This document shows, one piece after another, positions 1-5,539 of a DNA stretch of 5,539 bases. The position numbers and the translations under genes are program-made. This DNA comes from Saprospiraceae bacterium (GTDB lineage: Bacteria; Bacteroidota; Bacteroidia; Chitinophagales; Saprospiraceae), in the NCBI GenBank assembly GCA_014379065.1, contig JACMMM010000050.1, positions 1 to 5,539 on the forward strand. The letters are read 5' to 3'. The notes beneath the pieces were generated by a model. The model searched no databases and was not told where the DNA came from. It saw only the letters and a list, made by a program, of their open reading frames with translations. Within the stretch, counting starts at the first letter, position 1, and every line of letters starts with the position of its first letter.

Positions 1-198
1 CCCAGGCGCGGCGGCCGGGCATCAGTTGTTAACCAAAAGGTTGATCTATGTTTGAGGTAGAACACCACGCGGGGCGGAAAATTACAGCAGTGAAAAAGGA
101 TCCCATTTCCCATTCATCGGGATGACACTCGGTGAATGGATAATACGAAATTTTTTGGGCCGAGTTTCACTTGGGAGCGAGAGCAGATTTTAGGCATC
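1..198. other. Left flank without a supported gene
   Basis: No convincing gene lies here. All three forward frames hit a stop within the first 60 bases, so at most about 19 C-terminal codons of a rightward gene could be present. On the reverse strand a frame beginning with ATG at 113 stays open to the left edge (37 codons), but it has no recognisable domain. The first 20 bases are extremely GC-rich compared with what follows. Bases 110-119 and 130-139 can form a 10-bp stem with one G-T pair, followed 11 bases later by a run of six T (151-156). This could be a weak terminator for a rightward gene lying outside the window. Confidence 0.4.
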
Positions 199-234
199 AA
201 AAAAGCGGCGTATTGGCCATGACCAATACGCCGC
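199..234 (-). terminator. Intrinsic terminator of the M43 protease gene
   Basis: Read on the minus strand, a perfect 12-bp stem (arms 223-234 and 205-216, GCGGCGTATTGG against CCAATACGCCGC) encloses a 6-base loop. It is followed at once by six T (A run 199-204 on the plus strand). It starts 28 bases past the TAA of the protease gene. No T run follows it on the plus strand, so it acts in one direction only. This is a textbook rho-independent terminator and suggests that the protease gene ends its transcript here. Confidence 0.92.
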
Positions 235-261
235 AATCGTAAATCCAAAATCGTAATTCGC

Positions 262-2190
262 TTATTTCTGTACGATCAATTTCTGCGTCTTAGCAATCTC
301 GCCGTTGCGCACTTGCACGAAGTACACACCGTTGGGCAGGCTGCTAATATCGAAAGTGAAACGATTTTCGCCTTTCGTGAGCGATTGCTGCTGTGCCAAG
401 GTGGTTTTGCCAGCCGGATCAAGGATAGCAACACTTACTTTGCCGTCCGATTCCATGGGCACTTCTACCATTACTTGGTTGGTAGCAGGGTTGGGGAAGA
501 GGCCAAAGCCAGCGTTTTCAAAAATCACTTCGAGTGCGATTTCTTCTCCGGGCTCAGTGTCGGTGCCGTCGGTACGCCAAGCGGAAGACCTTCTGCTTGC
601 TTTGAAGGTATAGCATTGGGTGTTGCTCCAAGCGCCATTGTAGCCATACACATAGGCTTTATAATCAGTGCCCACTGTTGCGTTGTTGAGGATGATCAGT
701 TCGTCAGCGGTACCGCCATTTTCTGATGTTCCTTTCAAGGTAGTGCCTTTGTACAGCTTCAAGTCGTAGTCAAACGGCAATGTGGTCAGTTCCACCTTGA
801 TATTCTTTTCGGTGGAGGTGTTGCTAAACTTGTAGTAGTCCTTGTCGGTGGTGGTTGCGATCTGTGCAGTAAAGGCCGTATTGATCGGAATTGATTTGGC
901 GGTGGCGTTGGTATTGTTCGGCTCGTACTGATCGGAGCAGTTGGAAGCAGCAGTCGTAAACTGCGCCGAAGCATAACTGCTTGGATTTCCGCTGCAAATC
1001 GCTTTTACTCGATAGTCATGGAGCGTACCAGAAGTCAGACCATTCAGCGTATGCGTTGGGTTGGTCAGGTTGGCCACAACGGTCCAGTTAGGGTCGGAGT
1101 TTTTCTTCCACTCGAACGTGTAGGTAGTGGCGCCGCTTACTGCGTTCCAACTACAGGTAGCACTAGTTTGGGTGATGTTGGTAGCCGCGAGACCAGATGG
1201 CGTTCCGCAGCCACTAGGTTCGTCACAGCCGGGCGAGCTGGCCAGGGCAATCCTTGCGCCACCGGAGGCGAACAGCGATTGCATCCGCGATTTTTGGCCT
1301 TCGGAAAAGACGTTCATGCAACCATCGTCCGTGTAGTCCATGTAATTCATGAACATATCGCCGTTCGGGCCATTGCTGCAGCTGATGGTTGGGAACGAGG
1401 GGCAGCCGTAATTTTCGTCAGCTTGGTTTGGCGTGTCGCTCACGCTGTCCGTGCCGTTGCATGAAGTGCCGTCATCGCCCCAAATGTGGTAGCAGTTGAG
1501 CCAGTGGCCTACTTCGTGGGTGGCGGTGCGACCTAGATCAAAGGGCGGGGTTGCGTTGATTCTGCCGAAGTAGGCATAATCGCATACCACGCCGTCCGTG
1601 GCTGCCGGGCCGCCTGGGAACTGTGCGTAGCCGAGCAAGCCGCCAGTGAGATTGCAAACCCACAGGTTGAGGTACTTGTTGCGGTCCCAGATATTGAGGC
1701 CACCTTGCGCAAAATACTTCACTTTGTCGTTGGTGGTGAATCCGTTCACAGTCGTTTGACGGCGCTCGATACCATTGGTGGAATTGCCGTTAGGGTCTTG
1801 TTTGGCCATGCAGAAGTTCACTTCGCAGTCAGCAGCCACGCCTTGGAATGCAGCGGGTGTATTGCCTGCATCGGCATTGGTGCGGCGGAAGTCTTCGTTC
1901 AGCACGTCAATCTGCGACAGGAGTTGTGCATCCGTGAGGTTCTGGGTGCTGTTGTAGTAGACCAAGTGGATCACCACCGGGATGGTTATCACAGCGCGGT
2001 CGCTAGCGCCGCCTTGCTGGATAAATTTTTGCGTGTGTTCTTCGATGTTCCTAATTTCTTGAAGCATGGCTGGGTTTTCCAGCAATTGGCGGGCGAGTAC
2101 TTCCTCGGCGGCACAGGTACGGTGCTGGGCAGAAGCGTTGAAGGCGAGCAGCAAAAATGCTGCAACCGGAAGGAGGATTTTTTTAAACAT
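262..2190 (-). CDS. Secreted M43 (pappalysin-like) zinc metalloprotease with Fn3, PPC and T9SS sorting domain
   Basis: A 642-residue exported endoprotease of peptidase family M43. I start it at the ATG at 2190, because a Sec signal peptide (residues 1-22, ending NASAQ) follows directly; a TTG ten codons upstream would spoil it. A short pro-region contains RTC (24-26), a possible cysteine switch. The catalytic domain spans about 70-320. It has the zinc motif HEVGHWLNCYH (225-235; ligands H225, H229, H235; catalytic E226) and the Met-turn NYMDY with M284. Four cysteines at 244, 263, 271 and 291 are spaced as I recall for the two disulfides of ulilysin. The usual Gly of HExxHxxGxxH is Asn232, a variant I recall from Bacteroidota M43 proteins. 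Next come an Fn3 domain (about 329-415), a PPC domain opening with YEPNN (about 419-530), and a type A T9SS sorting domain (about 563-642; LFPNPA near its start, KLIVQK at the end). The last would direct the protein across the outer membrane to the surface or medium. It is divergent from the M1 peptidase gene. The family call is firm; the substrate is unknown. Confidence 0.95.
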   Translation of the reverse strand: MFKKILLPVAAFLLLAFNASAQHRTCAAEEVLARQLLENPAMLQEIRNIEEHTQKFIQQGGASDRAVITIPVVIHLVYYNSTQNLTDAQLLSQIDVLNEDFRRTNADAGNTPAAFQGVAADCEVNFCMAKQDPNGNSTNGIERRQTTVNGFTTNDKVKYFAQGGLNIWDRNKYLNLWVCNLTGGLLGYAQFPGGPAATDGVVCDYAYFGRINATPPFDLGRTATHEVGHWLNCYHIWGDDGTSCNGTDSVSDTPNQADENYGCPSFPTISCSNGPNGDMFMNYMDYTDDGCMNVFSEGQKSRMQSLFASGGARIALASSPGCDEPSGCGTPSGLAATNITQTSATCSWNAVSGATTYTFEWKKNSDPNWTVVANLTNPTHTLNGLTSGTLHDYRVKAICSGNPSSYASAQFTTAASNCSDQYEPNNTNATAKSIPINTAFTAQIATTTDKDYYKFSNTSTEKNIKVELTTLPFDYDLKLYKGTTLKGTSENGGTADELIILNNATVGTDYKAYVYGYNGAWSNTQCYTFKASRRSSAWRTDGTDTEPGEEIALEVIFENAGFGLFPNPATNQVMVEVPMESDGKVSVAILDPAGKTTLAQQQSLTKGENRFTFDISSLPNGVYFVQVRNGEIAKTQKLIVQK

Positions 2191-2243
2191 GTAAAGAGAT
2201 AAGGTTAAAAAATGAAACAATCTTCTAGCGAATTTTCGTGCTG

Positions 2244-2270
2244 CAAATGTATTTTTAAGAAAAATGCCAA
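2244..2270 (-). promoter_or_regulatory. Candidate Bacteroidota-type promoter of the M43 gene
   Basis: On the minus strand TACATTTG (2251 to 2244) matches the Bacteroidota -7 consensus TAnnTTTG exactly. A TTG (2270 to 2268) lies upstream as a possible -33 element. The gap of 16 bases is shorter than the usual 19-21, so the -33 assignment is the weak part. Initiation near 2237 would give a leader of roughly 47 bases before the ATG at 2190. That leader has no clear Shine-Dalgarno sequence, which is normal in this phylum. Confidence 0.55.
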
Positions 2271-2351
2271 CGGGAATATTTTTTGTCCATATTTTGACAC
2301 TTCTGCTATATACTATGCCTGAAAACGCCCCTGATCAAAAATTATGTGCGG

Positions 2352-2387
2352 CGGAGAGGACACTTTTTGTCTCTCCGTTGCTTTTTT
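2352..2387 (+). terminator. Terminator-like hairpin in the leader region of the M1 gene
   Basis: The arms 2352-2362 and 2368-2377 pair over 10 bp with a single bulged G at 2358, around the loop CTTTT. After TTGC there is a run of six T (2382-2387). The shape is that of a rho-independent terminator on the plus strand; read on the minus strand no T run follows. No plus-strand gene lies between it and the divergent M43 gene. It therefore either stops upstream transcription, ends a small RNA, or acts as an attenuator if the M1 promoter lies upstream of it. Which of these holds cannot be decided from the sequence. Confidence 0.5.
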
Positions 2388-2390
2388 AAG

Positions 2391-2431
2391 TTTTTCATTA
2401 CCTGTTGGCAGAATATCCTTTGTTCTGCCAA
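2391..2431 (+). promoter_or_regulatory. Inverted repeat over a possible -7 element of the M1 gene
   Basis: TTGGCAGAA (2405-2413) and TTCTGCCAA (2423-2431) form a perfect inverted repeat with 9-bp arms and a 9-bp spacer. The spacer is TATCCTTTG, close to the -7 consensus TAnnTTTG but with one extra base. A T-rich stretch at 2391-2395 sits 18 bases upstream as a poor -33. If this is the promoter, the repeat is placed like a repressor operator, and the leader to the ATG at 2481 is about 50 bases. Alternatively it is an RNA stem-loop in a longer leader; five T follow at 2437-2441. The repeat is directly visible; its role is inference. Confidence 0.4.
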
Positions 2432-2480
2432 ACGGCTTTTTCTCCCGTTCTTCGCCCTTTAATTTTCAAAAAATACGACC

Positions 2481-4403
2481 ATGTTTTTTACCCGCTTTAC
2501 CCGCCGAAGCTTTAGCGTAGGCGGGCTTCTCATTGCATTCGCATCACTCTCCGCTCAAACCACCCTCTTCGTCCCCCGCAATTACCTAAAGCCCTACGAA
2601 CTCGGCACGCGCAGCTGGGACGGAAAGCCCGGCCCCAATTATTGGCAAAACCGCGCAGCCTATTCCATCGAGGCGAGCATCGATCCTAAAACCCGCCGAC
2701 TCTCCGGCGAGGAAACCATCACCTACACCAACAACAGCCCCGATACGCTCAAAACCATCCGTTTCAAACTCCAGCACGACCGCTACCGCAAAGGCGTACA
2801 GCGGGCTTTCGACGTGGCTGCCAGCGATGTCAGCGACGAGGGCACGCGCATTGAAAGCCTGACATTCAACGGCAAAACGGTGGCCGCTCAAGATCAAAAC
2901 CGCTTTGCTACTTTCTTGGATGTTTCGTTGAAAAGCACGCCTGTATCGCCAAAATCATCCGTCACTTTTACCCTGCGCTGGTCATACACTTTACCTGCGG
3001 CTAAAGGTTCGGCACGGGAATGCGTATGTGACAGCACCACGTTTTTTGTGCCGTACTGGTATCCGCAAATCGCCGTGTACGACGACCTTAATGGCTGGGC
3101 GAGCCACCCTTATACCGGTCAGCAAGAGTTTTACAACGACTTTTCAGATTATGACGTGACGATCAAAATGCCCGCAGGATTTCAGGTTTGGGCCACGGGA
3201 GAGTGGCAAAACGCGAAGGATATTTTAAACCCCGAATACTTCTCTCGTTGGCAAAAGGCACATACGAGCGCGGAGGTGATTTCTGTTTTTTCAGAAAAAG
3301 AATTGAAGGCGGGCGGGGTTTATCGTCAGCAAAAACTTCCCGAAAGTTCTAAACTTTCGGGAAGTTCAGCGCTTACTTCCTTCCATTTCAAAGCCAGCGA
3401 TGTACCAGATTTCGCTTTTGCTGCCAGTGATCATTACAACTGGGACGCCACATCAGTGGTCGTGGACGACAAGACGGGACGCCGCACTTTTATCGGCGCA
3501 GTTTACAACACGGCTTCCACCGACTACCCGCAAGTTGCAAAAATTGCTTCCGACGGCATCCGTGCCATGAGCACCTGGCTGCCCGGATATCCATTCCCCT
3601 ACCCTGCCATGACCGTTTTCAACGGCGATGATGGTATGGAATACCCCATGATGTGCAACGACGTAAGCACGGCGCCCAATTCGCCCATGGGGCTTACGGT
3701 GCATGAAATCAGCCATACCTATTTCCCCTTTATGATGGGCATCAACGAACAGGATCATGCCTGGATGGACGAGGGTTGGGCGGCGTTTTTCGACTATCTG
3801 CTCTCTGACTCGCTTTCCAACCATACGGAGGGCCGCGTGCGCGACTACTCCAGCATTGCAGGTACAGAAAATGACGTGCCGCCCATGGTCAAATCACGCA
3901 ACCTCAGCACTGCTTACCGCAACGCTTCCTACCAGCGCCCCTCGCAGGCGTATTTCACTTTGCTGGATTTGCTGGGTTACGAAAAATTCCATGCTTGCAT
4001 GACCGAGTACATGAACCGCTGGAAAGGCAAACACCCTGCGCCTTTTGATTTTTTCCAAACCTGGAACAACGCTTCGGGGCAAAACCTCGACTGGTTTTGG
4101 AGACCCTGGTTTTTTGATTGGGGCTATCCCGACCTTGGCATTCAAGCTGTTGTGAGCGATGAAGCGGCGCATTGTCAGGTTATTGTGGTGCAGCGCAAGG
4201 GCAATATTCCGGTGCCGATTCACCTCGAAGTGGAGTACAGCGATGGTTCAAAAGAGACTTTTCATCAAACGGCTGCCGCGTGGCGGGATGGGAAGCAGAA
4301 CGTTCATGTGGCCTGCGCGGAAGGGAAAACGGTGAAGTCGGTTGTGATGGGAGGGACGACGATACCGGATGTGGATAGGAAGGATAATAAGTGGCCGAAG
4401 TAA
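2481..4403 (+). CDS. Exported M1-family (gluzincin) zinc aminopeptidase
   Basis: A 640-residue metallopeptidase of family M1, expected to release N-terminal residues from peptides outside the cytoplasm. The ATG at 2481 is the only reasonable start; an in-frame TAA lies seven codons upstream. An export signal spans about 1-26 (hydrophobic from 12, ending SLSAQ) and contains TRRSF (7-11), resembling a twin-arginine motif. An N-terminal beta domain follows (about 55-265), including the stretch WYPQIAVYDDLNGW typical of Bacteroidota M1 relatives. The catalytic part has GMEYP (385-389) in place of GAMEN, HEISH (408-412) and MDEGW. H408 and H412 plus E431 bind zinc (HExxH-x18-E), and E409 is the catalytic base. 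Y484 in SYQRPSQAY is the probable transition-state tyrosine, by analogy with Y381 of PepN. A C-terminal beta segment ends at DNKWPK. No T9SS sorting domain is present, so it is probably periplasmic or membrane-associated. A palindrome inserted in frame encodes residues 285-296. All key residues are intact. Peptide preference cannot be read. Confidence 0.93.
   Translation: MFFTRFTRRSFSVGGLLIAFASLSAQTTLFVPRNYLKPYELGTRSWDGKPGPNYWQNRAAYSIEASIDPKTRRLSGEETITYTNNSPDTLKTIRFKLQHDRYRKGVQRAFDVAASDVSDEGTRIESLTFNGKTVAAQDQNRFATFLDVSLKSTPVSPKSSVTFTLRWSYTLPAAKGSARECVCDSTTFFVPYWYPQIAVYDDLNGWASHPYTGQQEFYNDFSDYDVTIKMPAGFQVWATGEWQNAKDILNPEYFSRWQKAHTSAEVISVFSEKELKAGGVYRQQKLPESSKLSGSSALTSFHFKASDVPDFAFAASDHYNWDATSVVVDDKTGRRTFIGAVYNTASTDYPQVAKIASDGIRAMSTWLPGYPFPYPAMTVFNGDDGMEYPMMCNDVSTAPNSPMGLTVHEISHTYFPFMMGINEQDHAWMDEGWAAFFDYLLSDSLSNHTEGRVRDYSSIAGTENDVPPMVKSRNLSTAYRNASYQRPSQAYFTLLDLLGYEKFHACMTEYMNRWKGKHPAPFDFFQTWNNASGQNLDWFWRPWFFDWGYPDLGIQAVVSDEAAHCQVIVVQRKGNIPVPIHLEVEYSDGSKETFHQTAAAWRDGKQNVHVACAEGKTVKSVVMGGTTIPDVDRKDNKWPK
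3334..3366. repeat. Perfect 33-bp palindrome inside the M1 coding region
   Basis: AACTTCCCGAAAGTT (3334-3348), the 3-base loop CTA and AACTTTCGGGAAGTT (3352-3366) make a perfect 15-bp stem. Its length is 33 bases, exactly 11 codons. It is read in frame as part of KLPESSKLSGSS (residues 285-296), a low-complexity Ser/Lys stretch just before the conserved-looking FHFKASDVPDF. A stem this long and exact in coding DNA is not expected by chance. It resembles a small mobile palindromic element (REP-like, or like the in-gene palindromes of Rickettsia) tolerated in a surface loop. No second copy occurs in this window. Confidence 0.85.
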
Positions 4404-4913
4404 TTATTCATAGGCATACGGTTCATGGTTATAGGCCAGTTTTCTTATATTTTCTAATACTCTTTTCATGTATGCCCTCCAAAATGTGTTTGCAAATAGC
4501 CAGTTTAGCGGGTATAGCAATGCAATATCTGAATGTAAAGTATAGGTATATTCTATAAGAATTCTATTGGGTTCAATTTCAGTAGTTTTCCATTCTCCTG
4601 TAAATTTTGAAAACCCTAGCATCCAGGACTTAAAATCACTTACCTCAATTTTCCAGTATTTATGCTCTATGCGTTCGATTACTTTGTCAACAGAAGCCCA
4701 GCCCCCTTTTTGTATAAGTGATTTAGCCACAAATACCTTTTTACTATAGCCAGGTTTTCCCCAATTTTCGTCATCAATGCAATGTGTGACTTTGGGCATT
4801 ATACCATATCCCGTGTGAACTTTTGAAACGTCACAAAGCATGGGCGTTTTAAAGGCTCTTTCCAAGGAGCAATTATATATGGTTGTCACTTTTATTATTG
4901 ATTTCATATTCAT
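4404..4913 (-). CDS. SRPBCC (START-like) family protein
   Basis: A 169-residue cytoplasmic protein without signal peptide or clear membrane segment. It resembles the SRPBCC/polyketide-cyclase superfamily, small helix-grip folds with a deep hydrophobic ligand pocket. The visible pattern is an N-terminal strand followed by the first helix (SIIKVTTIYNCSLERAFKTP, 5-24), a middle with repeated charged strands (VIERIEHKYWKIEVSDF), the segment FTGEWKTTEIEPNRILIEYTY, and a long C-terminal helix around FWRAYMKRVLENIRKL that would close the pocket. The ligand or reaction is unknown. Translation may start at Met1 or Met3; the leader is A-rich with no Shine-Dalgarno, and an in-frame TGA lies ten codons upstream. 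A hand count over 4441-4860 gives about 36% GC, against about 54% in sampled parts of the M1 gene, so it may be a later arrival. Its TAA abuts the TAA of the convergent M1 gene with no base between. It lies 81 bp downstream of the TPR gene, possibly in the same transcript. Confidence 0.8.
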   Translation of the reverse strand: MNMKSIIKVTTIYNCSLERAFKTPMLCDVSKVHTGYGIMPKVTHCIDDENWGKPGYSKKVFVAKSLIQKGGWASVDKVIERIEHKYWKIEVSDFKSWMLGFSKFTGEWKTTEIEPNRILIEYTYTLHSDIALLYPLNWLFANTFWRAYMKRVLENIRKLAYNHEPYAYE

Positions 4914-4994
4914 GTTTTCTTCAATTTTTTTTCATTTTTTCCATGGTTTTAACTTCCTTAAGATGGTTAACATTTTCACATTTGTGACAGCCGC

Positions 4995-5539
4995 TCATCC
5001 TGCCCCAGCGCTTAGTTGCTCCTCCAAAGAGGCCAGGCTTTTTTTCGCCATCGCCACATCTGGGTGCGCAGCTGGCAGGGATTTTTCAAAAACACCCACT
5101 GCAAGCCGCATAAAGTCCACTGCCTGCCCCAAATCCCCAATGGCGTCGTAAGTCAACGCGAGGTTGTTGTACGACTGTGCTAAATCGGGATGCACTGGAG
5201 GCAAGACTTTTTCTCGGATGGACAAGGCTTTTTTATTGAAGTCCAAACGGTTTTGATGGTCACCCAAAGCACCGTAGGTTGACGCAATGTTGTTATACGA
5301 CAATGCCAAACTGGGATGCTCCGGGGGCAGGATTTTTTCTTGTATGGACAAGGCTTTTTTGTTGAACTCCAAACTTTTTTGAGATTCGCCCAGTGCCTTA
5401 TAGGTCAATGCGAGGTTATTGAATGACGTTGCTAAATCGGGATGCATTTGGGGCAAGACCTTTTCGCAAATAGAAATATCTTTCAAATTGTACTCCAAAC
5501 TTTTTTGAGGCTCGCCCAAAACCCGGTAAATCTCCGCGA
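4995..5539 (-). CDS. TPR (kinesin-light-chain-type) repeat protein, C-terminal part
   Basis: The reading frame is open through the right edge, so the true start lies outside; a TTG at 5519 is internal to a repeat and is not a start. The visible 181 residues are four consecutive 42-residue units plus a 12-residue tail ending SAGAG. Each unit follows the TPR_10/TPR_12 pattern: ALTYxALG, then the second helix with SLEFNKKALSIxEK, then LPPxHPDLAxSYNN. Such arrays form a superhelical protein-binding surface. In Bacteroidota and Cyanobacteria they often sit C-terminal to NB-ARC, CHAT, TIR or histidine-kinase domains, but the effector end cannot be seen here, so its role is open. The last unit (ALTYDAIGDLGQAV...) is the most diverged and probably caps the array. 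The next gene on this strand is the SRPBCC gene, 81 bp downstream, with no clear terminator or promoter between them. Confidence 0.9.
   Translation of the reverse strand, partial: AEIYRVLGEPQKSLEYNLKDISICEKVLPQMHPDLATSFNNLALTYKALGESQKSLEFNKKALSIQEKILPPEHPSLALSYNNIASTYGALGDHQNRLDFNKKALSIREKVLPPVHPDLAQSYNNLALTYDAIGDLGQAVDFMRLAVGVFEKSLPAAHPDVAMAKKSLASLEEQLSAGAG
5034..5537 (-). repeat. Four tandem 126-bp TPR-coding units
   Basis: The units are 5412-5537, 5286-5411, 5160-5285 and 5034-5159 in order of translation, each exactly 126 bp (42 codons). The central two share 29 of 42 residues, and stretches of DNA such as TATGGACAAGGCTTTTTT and GATGGACAAGGCTTTTTT (plus strand, near 5343 and 5217) are almost identical. 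That implies fairly recent unit duplication or gene conversion. The fourth unit differs most. The array is likely to continue beyond the right edge. Confidence 0.85.

Overview
The window reads as a chromosomal piece from a member of the Bacteroidota, most likely a Saprospiria-type marine, freshwater or sludge bacterium. Three things point there: the leftmost gene ends in a type IX secretion (T9SS) C-terminal sorting domain, which is essentially restricted to this phylum; it has a TAnnTTTG-type promoter element; and the start codons have A-rich leaders instead of clear Shine-Dalgarno sequences. The genus assignment is inference.

Layout from left to right. Bases 1-198 hold no supported gene. 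A strong intrinsic terminator (199-234) serves the first gene, which is read leftwards (262-2190) and encodes a secreted pappalysin-like M43 zinc metalloprotease with Fn3, PPC and T9SS sorting domains. A 290-bp divergent intergenic region (2191-2480) follows. It carries a promoter for the M43 gene and, on the other strand, two successive stem-loops upstream of the second gene. That gene (2481-4403) is read rightwards and encodes an exported M1-family (gluzincin) aminopeptidase. A perfect 33-bp palindrome lies in frame inside this gene. It ends directly against the stop codon of a convergent, clearly AT-richer gene for an SRPBCC/START-like protein (4404-4913). After 81 bp comes the C-terminal part of a kinesin-light-chain-type TPR protein (4995 to the right edge), on the same strand as the SRPBCC gene.

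The two peptidase genes are divergent and share one regulatory region. A cell-surface or released endoprotease paired with an exported aminopeptidase would suit stepwise degradation of external protein, but this link is inferred from position only. The TPR and SRPBCC genes could be co-transcribed, with no obvious functional tie.

I found no clear new multi-gene system. The most notable signals are the in-frame palindromic insertion in the M1 gene, the terminator-like hairpin and operator-like inverted repeat ahead of that gene, and the low-GC SRPBCC gene with zero spacing to its convergent neighbour.
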